DNA of 19,462 nt from GCA-003244245 sp050700255 (GTDB taxonomy: Bacteria > Actinomycetota > Actinomycetes > Mycobacteriales > Pseudonocardiaceae): NCBI GenBank assembly GCA_050700255.1, contig JBOHGX010000353.1, positions 1 through 19,462 on the forward strand, in the 5' to 3' direction. The notes beneath the pieces were generated by a model. The model did not search any database. It was not told the origin of the DNA and saw only the letters and a list, made by a program, of their open reading frames with translations. Within the stretch, counting starts at the first letter, position 1. The number at the start of each line of letters is the position of its first letter. The position numbers and the translations under genes are program-made. Positions 1 through 5,728 of the stretch are shown here, piece by piece.

Positions 1-180
1 GACGCCGAAACGCTGAACCCGTCCGATGCCCACACCGCCGCGGTCGAACAACACGTGCTCGCCAAGGCGCGGCAGCAGACCCCGGGGCAGGTGCGCGCCG
101 CGAGACCCGCCGCGCGGTGCCGGCCACCGACCCCGCAGCCGCCCCAGCACCGCGCCCAGCGGGCCCGCGGCAGGGGATGC
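1..180 (+). pseudogene. DUF222/13E12-type gene fragment (copy 1)
   Basis: From the first base the frame reads DAETLN, then AAVEQHVLAKARQQTPGQ, which is typical of the middle of DUF222 (13E12-repeat) proteins, usually found with a C-terminal HNH nuclease domain. The same stretch occurs again at 3534-3690, and the two copies align closely apart from a small insertion near base 19 here. After about base 105 the reading frame is lost: the bases for the conserved RRALLATDPAAA part are still visible, but with indels. The window edge removes the 5' part, and nothing of an HNH domain follows. I infer a dead fragment. The family assignment rests on recognised motif wording, not on a search. Confidence 0.6.
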
Positions 181-800
181 CTCGGCCTACGATGCTGCAG
201 TCGCTGCGCATGAGCGTGAATTACGATCCCGCGGTTTGGTCGACACCCCGAGTGCGGAGTACCGAACGGTGGCGTTGGGTCGCCATGGTGTGGCGGATTG
301 AGGTACATCAGGGTACATGGTGGGCGCGTATCGACACAGGCACAGTGCTGCAGCGTTGCCTGAAAGTGGTTTCAGACCGTGCGCTGCCCTATTACCACGC
401 TGTGCGGCTGCGGTCCCGAGGTGACGACACTGGAATTGCAGGCATTGGACCGCAGCGGATTGCTGACGGATTTACCGGAACAGTCGCCGCGTTCGGCAGG
501 TAAGCGTCCGTCACTGTTGCGTCGAGGTGCGCAGGCCGCAGTGGTAAAGCGCGAAAACCTACCTCAATACAGTAACATCTGCCTCATAGTGGCCATTCGG
601 AGTGCTGATTGTGCGCGGTCCCGGCCCTCAGGTACGGCGCGCCGCAGCCGAGCGGGGTACGCGGGTGTTGCGGACGCGGTTGTCGGACCGTGCAGTCCAG
701 GCCGAGGACGCCCATGGGCTTGTGACCGGTCTCATAGGCGAGGCATGAGAGCCAACACAGCCAGGGGCCCGCAGTAACGTTCCTTCATCCCCAGCGATGA
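181..800. other. Gene-poor stretch without a recognisable gene
   Basis: No convincing gene is seen here. Two plus-strand frames look protein-like but are unrecognised. One, about 152-301, contains AAVAAHERELRSRGLVDTPS and has no start of its own. The other is a GTG-started frame of 48 residues at 602-748, containing TRLSDRAVQAEDAHGLVTGL. Either could be a relic of a decayed gene. The stretch also contains one copy of a 21-bp direct repeat (557-577). Confidence 0.4.
557..577 (+). repeat. Direct repeat, left copy
   Basis: A 21-bp sequence with the core CAATACAGTA (565-574) matches 3347-3367 in the same orientation at 18 of 21 positions. All three differences are transitions. The two copies bracket 2.77 kb that contains the RHH, lipoprotein, PadR and acidic-peptide genes. 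It could be an attachment-site or target-site relic, or a shared promoter element. The repeat is seen; its function is inference. Confidence 0.5.
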
Positions 801-1013
801 ATGGGTGTGACATCACCGCGCAAGCACATTGACAGTGACGCGCCAGCACCAAAGGTCACGACTTTTCGTGTCGACCCTGATGTTCTAGCCTGCCTCGATC
901 TGTATGCAACGCGGACGAGGCGTAGCCGCAACAGCGCCGTGAACTACCTCCTAATGGGTGCCCTCGACCGCGATGACGGCCGCTTCAATTCCCCCGAAAG
1001 GCACGACACATGA
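801..1013 (+). CDS. Ribbon-helix-helix (CopG/Arc-like) DNA-binding protein
   Basis: This encodes a 70-residue protein. After a polar 18-residue lead comes the pattern of an RHH fold: a strand around VTTFRVD (19-25), a first helix over residues 26-38, the RSRNSA turn (41-46) and a second helix through VNYLLMGAL. RHH proteins bind DNA as dimers through the paired strand and usually act as repressors or antitoxins. The stop codon overlaps the start of the lipoprotein gene as ATGA, so the two are probably translationally coupled. No toxin-like gene is adjacent, so an ordinary regulator of its own operon is more likely than an antitoxin. The start is uncertain: ATG at 801 or GTG at 807, neither with a strong ribosome binding site. 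Confidence 0.75.
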   Translation: MGVTSPRKHIDSDAPAPKVTTFRVDPDVLACLDLYATRTRRSRNSAVNYLLMGALDRDDGRFNSPERHDT

Positions 1014-1459
1014 CCGCCCCGGCCGCTTCCCCGTCCTCCACCTCATCCGTGATCAAACGACCACTGCACATGAGGCACGGCGCCGCCCTGGCCCTTATCA
1101 CGAGCACCGCGGCTCTCTTGTTGCTCGTCGGCTGCGGCGGCCCTTCGGCGGCCCCCCCGGTCGCCACCGTCACGGTCCAGGCCCCCGTCCCGGCCGCCCC
1201 GGCTCCTGCCGCCCTCGCCCCGGCCGCACCCGCAGCGCCGAGCATTGTCACGCTGCCCGATGTTGTTGGCCAGAATGGTGCCATCGCCGAGGACACCCTG
1301 CGCAGTCTCGGTCTGACGAAGGTCCAGACGGCTGCCGACGCGACGTCGGGGAGAGAGGTTGTCCTCAATCCAGCGAACTGGACCGTCACCAAGATTGAGC
1401 CGAAAGCTGGTACTCAGATCCGTTCGGATCAGACCGTCGTGGTGACGATGACCAAGTGA
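1010..1459 (+). CDS. Secreted lipoprotein with a single PASTA domain
   Basis: This encodes a 149-residue protein. It has a basic N-terminus, a hydrophobic signal segment (residues 24-38) and the lipobox LVGC, with Cys42 as the predicted lipid-modified residue. A flexible Ala/Pro-rich linker follows (about 43-78). The C-terminal PASTA domain (79-149) opens with LPDVVGQN and carries the NW (123-124) and EPKAGT features of the actinobacterial form. PASTA domains in penicillin-binding proteins and Ser/Thr kinases bind peptidoglycan fragments, so an envelope-facing binding role is likely; no enzymatic domain is present. The start at 1010 is supported by GAAAGG upstream and by the ATGA overlap with the RHH gene. 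An internal ATG at 1070 would give a shorter signal peptide and lacks a ribosome binding site. Confidence 0.85.
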   Translation: MTAPAASPSSTSSVIKRPLHMRHGAALALITSTAALLLLVGCGGPSAAPPVATVTVQAPVPAAPAPAALAPAAPAAPSIVTLPDVVGQNGAIAEDTLRSLGLTKVQTAADATSGREVVLNPANWTVTKIEPKAGTQIRSDQTVVVTMTK

Positions 1460-1460
1460 G

Positions 1461-1775
1461 CGTCGCACTGTTATTCGCGGTGTCCTCAGTGTCGATGAGC
1501 AGCGTGAGCTTGCGTCTTGGGACCAGTGGCTGACCGCGGCCCTCGCCCTGTGCCCTGCTCCTGACGGAGACGGAGACGGAGCGGCGTCGGGTCCGTGTCG
1601 AGATCGAGCGGGGCCCGGTAGCAAAGGGACTGCACACCGAGCAGACGCCGAGCAACTTGCCCAGCGATACACAATAGCCGCTGACCAGCTCGGGCACGAA
1701 AAACCCGCTGTCCGCCCGGCTGGTGTCTATGCCATGGCCCGACTAGCCGACGACTGGGTCGAGCAACGCACGTGA
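1461..1775 (+). pseudogene. Truncated fragment resembling actinobacterial pentapeptide-repeat membrane proteins
   Basis: An open frame contains AEQLAQRYTIAADQLGHEK (from 1647) and then VYAMARLADDW (about 1719-1751). This matches, from memory, the conserved segment with the pattern RYTxAAEQLGHEKxAVRLAGVYAxARLADDWxEQR. That segment precedes the pentapeptide repeats in a large family of actinobacterial proteins of unknown function. Here it stops at a TGA immediately after DDWVEQRT, where the family normally continues. The upstream 60 codons show no membrane segments or clear start. It is most likely a piece of a larger gene cut by rearrangement. Confidence 0.5.
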
Positions 1776-1934
1776 TCAGTCGAGACGTTCGGGCTTGGTC
1801 GGCTTCACCAGGCGCTGCCATGCGGGGTGGGAACGCTTCCGTGCGGTGAAGTCCGCCAGAAAGATCAGGCGGCAGCGCACACACGGCGGACCGGGTGGTG
1901 GCTGGTCGGGCTGTGGTGGAGGGCCGTGGGCAAT
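1776..1934 (-). pseudogene. CxxC-containing C-terminal fragment, unrecognised
   Basis: The minus-strand frame ends in CVRCRLIFLADFTARKRSHP (about 1830-1890) followed by a basic tail, and its TGA lies at 1776-1778. It looks like the C-terminal part of a small protein with a single CxxC pair and a Pro-rich lead. No ATG, GTG or TTG start lies in frame upstream; only an ATT at 1934 is available. It abuts, stop to stop, the plus-strand fragment ending at 1775. I do not recognise the family. It could be a remnant or a small gene with an unusual start. Confidence 0.35.
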
Positions 1935-1972
1935 AGATGCGCGCCGAAGTGCTCCCCTATAGAGGCCTCGCC

Positions 1973-2344
1973 CTAACTCCCTCCGAGTTGCAAAACATCC
2001 GGCCGAAGGCTGAAGATCACAATAGACCGCAGACCGGCTGGAGCTTGGGGCTGCACCCGTTGGTTCAACGCGCGTCTGCGACCGTCGCGGCGACGCTGAC
2101 GGCGTGTGAGGAGCCGCTTGATACCGTAGCCGCCACCGCCGCCGGTGAGCAACGCGGCGACACCGACGGTGCCAAGGTAGATCACGACCAGCGCGACGAT
2201 CGCGACGACCGCCGCAATCGGGACACCGATGAGCAGCACCAGCCGCAGGGTGATGCCCCAGCCCGCCAGAAGCGCGAGCAGCACCCCCCAGCCGGACCGT
2301 GCCTCGTCCTTGGGCGAGCAGGGGCCTACAGTGGAGTCAATCAT
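1973..2344 (-). CDS. Small membrane protein with basic C-terminal tail
   Basis: This encodes a 123-residue protein of unknown function. A short polar N-terminus is followed by two closely spaced hydrophobic stretches, about residues 20-33 and 35-67, which suggests two membrane helices. A glycine run at 68-72 comes next. The rest is strongly basic (KRLLTRRQRRRDGRRR, about 76-91), so both ends probably face the cytoplasm. The start at 2344 is supported by the Shine-Dalgarno-like AAGGGAAGAG just upstream. It lies 95 nt downstream of the PadR-type regulator on the same strand, so the two probably form a regulator-target pair. Confidence 0.65.
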   Translation of the reverse strand: MIDSTVGPCSPKDEARSGWGVLLALLAGWGITLRLVLLIGVPIAAVVAIVALVVIYLGTVGVAALLTGGGGGYGIKRLLTRRQRRRDGRRRALNQRVQPQAPAGLRSIVIFSLRPDVLQLGGS

Positions 2345-2439
2345 TGTTCTCTTCCCTTGAGCGGGCTTGGGTTCGGTGGCGCAGGGGCGGTCTCCGTTGC
2401 ACCGGGGCCGCCCCGCTTTCATGCGGGTATCGTCGAGGG

Positions 2440-2820
2440 CTAACCCTTGGCCCTCCTCACCGCGGCATTGGCCGCCTTCTTCTTGCGCCCGAAACGCAGA
2501 CGCAGCACGAAGGCGCCGCGGAGCAAGCTCAGGGCGTGCCCTAGCCGCCTGCCTCGGGGGGCGTCGCGGGCGAACTGAGCACCGTCGTGTGTGAGCCGGT
2601 AATACCGCCGCCTCGGTCGCCCGGCGTCGGAAGAGTCGATCTCCTCGAAGCGGCTCTCCAGCCAGCCAATCTCCTCGAACTTGTAGATGATCGGGTGCAC
2701 GGTGCCGGGTGCTAGGCCGACTGCCTTGCAGATCTCCAGGCCGTACATCTCGGCCGTCGGATCGCCGAGAAGCTCGCGCAGCACCCGCTGCGTCGGCTCC
2801 GTCATCCGTGGATGCTTCAT
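2440..2820 (-). CDS. PadR-like winged-helix transcriptional regulator
   Basis: This encodes 126 residues from ATG at 2820; a second ATG at 2805 (MTEPTQ) is also possible. The body is a PadR-type winged helix. It shows the PTAEMYGLEICKAVGL helix, the recognition part APGTVHPIIYKFEEIGWLES (about 38-57), and the wing GRPRRRYYRLTHDG (68-80). PadR proteins are usually repressors of membrane or transport genes and often respond to small molecules. The C-terminal part is short and very basic (RFGRKKKAANAAVRRAKG) instead of a long dimerising helix, so it resembles the small PadR subgroup. The likely target is the small membrane protein gene immediately downstream. Confidence 0.8.
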   Translation of the reverse strand: MKHPRMTEPTQRVLRELLGDPTAEMYGLEICKAVGLAPGTVHPIIYKFEEIGWLESRFEEIDSSDAGRPRRRYYRLTHDGAQFARDAPRGRRLGHALSLLRGAFVLRLRFGRKKKAANAAVRRAKG

Positions 2821-2976
2821 GGTTATCAACCCGCATCCGGCTCGACGTTTCGCCGGCCGGCCGCGCCCCGGGTCACACCAGCCACCACACCAGCACCAGT
2901 GCAACCATCGGCACAATCGCCGCGAGAAGCATCAGCACTCCGCACAGCATTCCCGCTGAGTCCGATTGTCCCGGAC

Positions 2977-3011
2977 GCACACGCAGTAGTGGTCATGCAC
3001 GGACAGTAGTG
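2977..3011. repeat. Two 15-bp direct repeats, 20 bp apart
   Basis: Bases 2977-2991 (GCACACGCAGTAGTG) and 2997-3011 (GCACGGACAGTAGTG) match at 12 of 15 positions, and their starts are 20 bp apart, about two helical turns. They lie in the 357-bp gap between the PadR gene (start 2820) and the acidic-peptide gene (start 3178). Such phasing suits an operator for a regulator bound in tandem, but no binding protein can be assigned. I see nothing else in 2821-2976. Confidence 0.35.
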
Positions 3012-3042
3012 AGAAGTGGGTTACCACCCTGCCTACCGTCAG

Positions 3043-3160
3043 TTAGCCGGGGGTAAAACTTCGAGAACCAGACGTCACGGTCCTCGCGGTGTCGGAATCC
3101 AGCACACGGTAGATCGTTGGCGGGTCACGCCGAAGGCCTCGGTGATGGCGGCGGACAGGG
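3043..3160 (-). pseudogene. Serine recombinase (resolvase/invertase) C-terminal HTH remnant, frameshifted
   Basis: On the minus strand one frame reads SAAITEAFGVTR and, one base shifted, the next frame continues TIYRVLDSD before a TAA at 3043. Together these give the helix-turn-helix typical of the C-terminus of resolvase/invertase-type serine recombinases (pattern AITEAFGVTRPTIYRVL). A single missing C near 3118 would account for the shift. No catalytic N-terminal domain is seen upstream. It is therefore a relic of a mobile element. Its upstream end overlaps the ribosome binding region of the acidic-peptide gene on the other strand. Confidence 0.6.
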
Positions 3161-3177
3161 TGTGGAAGAATCTAGCG

Positions 3178-3318
3178 ATGACTGAGCCAGAAGACACCCC
3201 ACAGGACACCGAGCTGGATCCTGAGTCTTCAACCGACGAGCCTACAGCCGAGGCCAGCCAGGAGGCAGGGGAAGACGACGTGGCCAGCGACCACCAGGAG
3301 TCAGGTGATACGTACTGA
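3178..3318 (+). CDS. Very acidic 46-residue microprotein
   Basis: The frame starts at ATG 3178, with GGAAG about ten bases upstream. Of 46 residues, 17 are Asp or Glu, and there is no Lys, Arg or Cys (for example QEAGEDDVASDHQESGDTY at the end). It has no hydrophobic segment and is predicted to be disordered. I do not recognise a family. It may be a real small protein (acidic peptides can mimic DNA or bind basic proteins), or a chance frame in decayed DNA. The ribosome binding site and clean composition argue mildly for a real gene. It lies between the recombinase remnant and the second DUF222 copy. Confidence 0.45.
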   Translation: MTEPEDTPQDTELDPESSTDEPTAEASQEAGEDDVASDHQESGDTY

Positions 3319-3346
3319 GGACGAGGTGCAAGCGGAGCCTACGAGG

Positions 3347-3367
3347 ACCCACCCCAATACAGTAGCA
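3347..3367 (+). repeat. Direct repeat, right copy
   Basis: This is the partner of 557-577, with core CAATACAGTA at 3355-3364. It lies 29 bases after the acidic-peptide stop codon and 47 bases before the recognisable start of DUF222 copy 2. Confidence 0.5.
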
Positions 3368-3413
3368 ACGGCCGCTCGCCTTATCTCAACGTTTTCTGGG
3401 CACTTTAGTTAGT

Positions 3414-3935
3414 GCCTCGGCGCGCACCGCGGCGTGTCGGGTCGGTGATGCCTGGTCGGTGCGCACTCGGTTGCCGGGCACCCTGGCGGCCCTGGAGCAG
3501 GGCCGGATCACCCTCACGAAGGCGCGCATCATCGACGCCGAGACGCTGAACCTCCACACCGCAGCGGTCGAACAACAGGTACCAGTCAAGGCCCGGCGAC
3601 AGACCCCGGGCCAGCCGCGCGCCGCGACCCGCCGCGCGTTGCTGGCCACCGACCCCGCAGCCGCCCAGCAACGCGCCGAGCGGGTCCGGCGTGAGCGCCG
3701 GGTGCGGATGTGGCCCGAACCCGACGGGATGGCCGTGCACCTACCTGCCGGGCAGCTGATGCCGTCGGGGTGTTCGCGGTGCGCGACGAGTACGCGCGCC
3801 AAGCGGGTTTCGCCGGTGATGAGCGCACCTTGGATGCCCACCGCGGCGACGCCCTGGTCGACCTGGTGCTGTGCCCGAGTCTGCGGCGCGGTGCGGTGAC
3901 CGTGGAGCAGTTCGTTCCCCCGACGAGCAGCCCCC
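3414..3935 (+). pseudogene. DUF222/13E12-type gene, frameshifted (copy 2)
   Basis: The frame from 3414 carries DUF222 motifs: TRLPGTLAALEQGRITLTKA (about 3465-3524), DAETLN, RRALLATDPAAAQQRAERV and WPEPDGMAVH. Near 3740-3755 the frame breaks. The continuation GVFAVRDEYARQAG, then DALVDLVLCP, is found in another frame, so at least one indel is present and probably two close together. There is no intact N-terminus: upstream of 3414 the sequence is not DUF222-like. The HNH nuclease motifs expected at the C-terminus are missing. DUF222 genes are abundant and repeat-like in actinomycetes (REP13E12 in mycobacteria). This copy is paralogous to the fragment at 1-180 and in the same orientation. Confidence 0.7.
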
Positions 3936-4131
3936 GGCGTGGTAGGGAACGGGGACGGCTGGTTACACCGATCGGGAATGGCGCGAGATTAGAGCAATGA
4001 GGCGTTGGCAGGCCGCGGTCAGGGCGTGGGGTGCATCGCGAGGACTATCTGACCGGGATCTGCACCAGCTGGGGACTGGCTTACGCGTCCACCGGAGTTC
4101 TCTCGCGGGCAGGTAACAATCTGACAGGGGT
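3936..4131 (+). other. Unrecognised protein-like reading frame between two pseudogenes
   Basis: Between the DUF222 remnant and the XRE remnant lies a plus-strand frame open to a TAA at 4114-4116. From 3964 it reads YTDREWREIRAMRRWQAAV and then SDRDLHQLGTGLRVHR. The composition is that of a helical, soluble protein with Trp/Arg-rich helices, but there is no start codon with a ribosome binding site and I do not recognise it. It is probably the tail of another lost gene. Nothing else is seen here. Confidence 0.3.
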
Positions 4132-4881
4132 TTAGGCGTTGCCCTCCCCGGTCCGCTGCGCCAGATCCGTGGCCAACTCCAGCGGGCCGGACACCTCCGC
4201 CTCGTCGCGCAGCGCGGCGGCCACCAGTGAGGTGGTGAAGGCCAGCATCCCGGCGAGTTGCTGCCGAACGCGGCCAGCCCTCGGGTCTGCGGGTCGCCAA
4301 GTCGGTCAGCGGCGTCCTGGGCCAGGGTGGCGGCCTGCCACGCTAGGTCTAGCGGCGCGCCGACATCGCGTAGCCACGCCTCGGTGCCCTGCACGTGCAG
4401 CAGCGTGACCAGCTCCAGCAGCGCAGCGTCATCGCGGCCGGCGGCCATGGTGGTGTGCAGGTCACGGATCAGCCCGGGCAGTCCGGCGCCGACCGTGTCG
4501 TGCCGGCATGCCTGCTGGGCGTCGAGCAGGTCGGACACCCGCCCGGTGAGCGTCTGGGTGTCGAGGAGTTGTCCGCCCGGGTGTCCCATGCCGACCGCGA
4601 GCAAGCGCTAGCCGTATCGCGTCCCGCGCCAGGTCGGTGCCCGGCTCACTCGACGCCGGGAGGGTGGTCTCGGTGAGTTCAGTGGGAGCTACTTCCAGCG
4701 CGTTAGCCAATGCGATGATCAACGACCGCCGGTCCAGTGCGCGTTGCCCGGACTCCAGCCGCGACAGGTAGGACGCGCTGATCCCAGCGAGCCCGGCAAC
4801 CACGCGCAACGACTTCCGTCGTGCGTGGCGGATCTGTCGCAGTCGGCGGCCGATCGCCCGCGCGTCCTCAGCGCCGTCCAT
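4132..4881 (-). pseudogene. XRE-family helix-turn-helix regulator, two frameshifts and truncated
   Basis: The minus-strand frame from ATG 4881 encodes a normal XRE DNA-binding domain: IGRRLRQIRHARRKSLRVVA, then SASYLSRLESGQR and a Leu-rich helix. Near 4605 the conserved sequence jumps to a second frame (AVGMGHPGGQLLDTQTL onwards). Near 4258 it jumps to a third, which reads QLAGMLAFTTSLVAAALRDE and ends GEGNA at a TAA (4132-4134). In related actinobacterial regulators the protein continues for about 150 more residues, so the C-terminal helical-repeat part is missing. The lesions (one extra base, then one missing) and the truncation make this a pseudogene. The HTH domain alone could still be translated as a 139-residue product ending near 4462. 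Confidence 0.75.
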
Positions 4882-4971
4882 CGCAGGGCCTTCCCTCACC
4901 CGGACCCTCCCACCGATGCCCCGGAGAGCGACCCCGGGACGGAACCTCGGTGAGGAAGTAGGGCCAGGTTA

Positions 4972-5167
4972 CTAGCCACCCTCCCGGGTCTGCCGGGGGC
5001 GGGTGATCACCGCCGCGATGTTCTCCACGGTGTGCGCCTCGGTCCGGCCAGCCATGTCAGGCCGCCCGCTCGGCGTCGGAGATCACCACACCGTCCAGCG
5101 CGTCGAGCAGCACGGCCAGCTTGTTCGCCTGCCCGGGAGGCAGTGCAGGGGTGGGTGCGTCGCTCAT
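4972..5167 (-). pseudogene. Small actinobacterial gene of the XRE module, frameshifted
   Basis: The frame from ATG 5167 reads a Pro-rich lead and then NKLAVLLDALDGVVISDAER, ending at TGA 5057. The expected continuation is spread over two other frames: LTWLAG, then EAHTVENIAAVIT, ending at TAG 4972. Joined, these give a protein of about 64 residues matching, from memory, a small family found beside XRE regulators in this order (pattern LTWLAGFEAHTVENIAAVI). Two single-base deletions near 5055-5040 would explain the breaks. It lies 90 nt upstream of the broken XRE gene on the same strand, so the former operon seems to have decayed as a unit. Alternatively, two tiny genes of 36 and 27 residues could be read. 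Confidence 0.5.
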
Positions 5168-5318
5168 GGGGCGCAGATCTCTCCCATGGCGCGGCCGAGT
5201 CAGCTAACCGGTGGGTCGCTCCCGACGCCCGGTAGTCCGGTAACGCCTCGCCGCAGGGGCTCGATTAAGCGATATCCCCTGGTGCACGAACTCCCAAATC
5301 CTAGGCAGGTGAAGCGCC

Positions 5319-5615
5319 ATGACCGCCCCGACCGCTCCCCCATCCGTGGCTCCGCCGGCGGAGTTCGGGAGGCTCGCCAAGGACGCGCCTGATCTCCACG
5401 CCGACGTGTTCGCCGGACCGCGGTTCGCGCACCGGGCGATGGTCCAGGCCGGTTACCGACCCCGCATGCTGTCCGTCCGCCTCGACGACCCCGCTGCAGC
5501 CGCACGATCTCTGCGGACCCACATGGAACCGGCCGACCTCATGGAACTGATCTACGTCCTCGCCGAGGCGGCCGCAGACGTACTACGCGAGCAGGAGGAA
5601 CGCGGGAGAAGCTAA
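5319..5615 (+). CDS. 98-residue protein of unknown function
   Basis: An intact frame starts at ATG 5319, with a good ribosome binding site (AGGTGAAG) a few bases upstream. The protein is soluble. After a Pro/Ala-rich lead it has an AEFGRLAKDAPDLHADVFAG segment, a central FAHRAMVQAGYRPRMLSVRL, and a C-terminal helical part (DLMELIYVLAEAAADVLREQ). I do not recognise the family. It is divergent from the broken small gene at 5167, with about 150 bp between them, and may have belonged to the same XRE-regulated module. Its intact frame contrasts with its neighbours. The 5168-5318 gap must hold its promoter, but I cannot place one convincingly. Confidence 0.65.
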   Translation: MTAPTAPPSVAPPAEFGRLAKDAPDLHADVFAGPRFAHRAMVQAGYRPRMLSVRLDDPAAAARSLRTHMEPADLMELIYVLAEAAADVLREQEERGRS

Positions 5616-5630
5616 GGTGATCGATTGCGA

Positions 5631-5647
5631 CGCCTCCAACAGAGGCG
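5631..5647. terminator. Possible bidirectional terminator hairpin
   Basis: CGCCTC, a five-base loop CAACA and GAGGCG form a perfect six-base-pair hairpin between the convergent stop codons at 5615 and 5729. No T-run follows on either strand, as is common for actinobacterial hairpin terminators. Its position makes a terminator role plausible; this is inference. Confidence 0.4.
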
Positions 5648-5728
5648 CGCACACCGAGCTCGGCTTCCAGCGCGGTGATCTGCGCGTCCAGGGCGTCCAA
5701 GGGGAGCACCGCATGCTTCGTTCGACTA

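Noticed and set aside
801..1459. RHH gene plus neighbour as a toxin-antitoxin pair
   Set aside because: The coupled partner has a signal peptide, lipobox and PASTA domain, not a toxin fold, so a classical toxin-antitoxin module is unlikely.
1566..1583. Short GGAGAC tandem repeat
   Set aside because: Only two to three imperfect units; no structure beyond chance in G+C-rich DNA.
5539..5709. Minus-strand frame containing LDALDAQITALEAELGVRAS
   Set aside because: It looks slightly like a coiled coil but has no ribosome binding site, overlaps the intact 98-residue gene on the other strand and turns into Arg/Pro-rich nonsense. A relic is possible but not supported.
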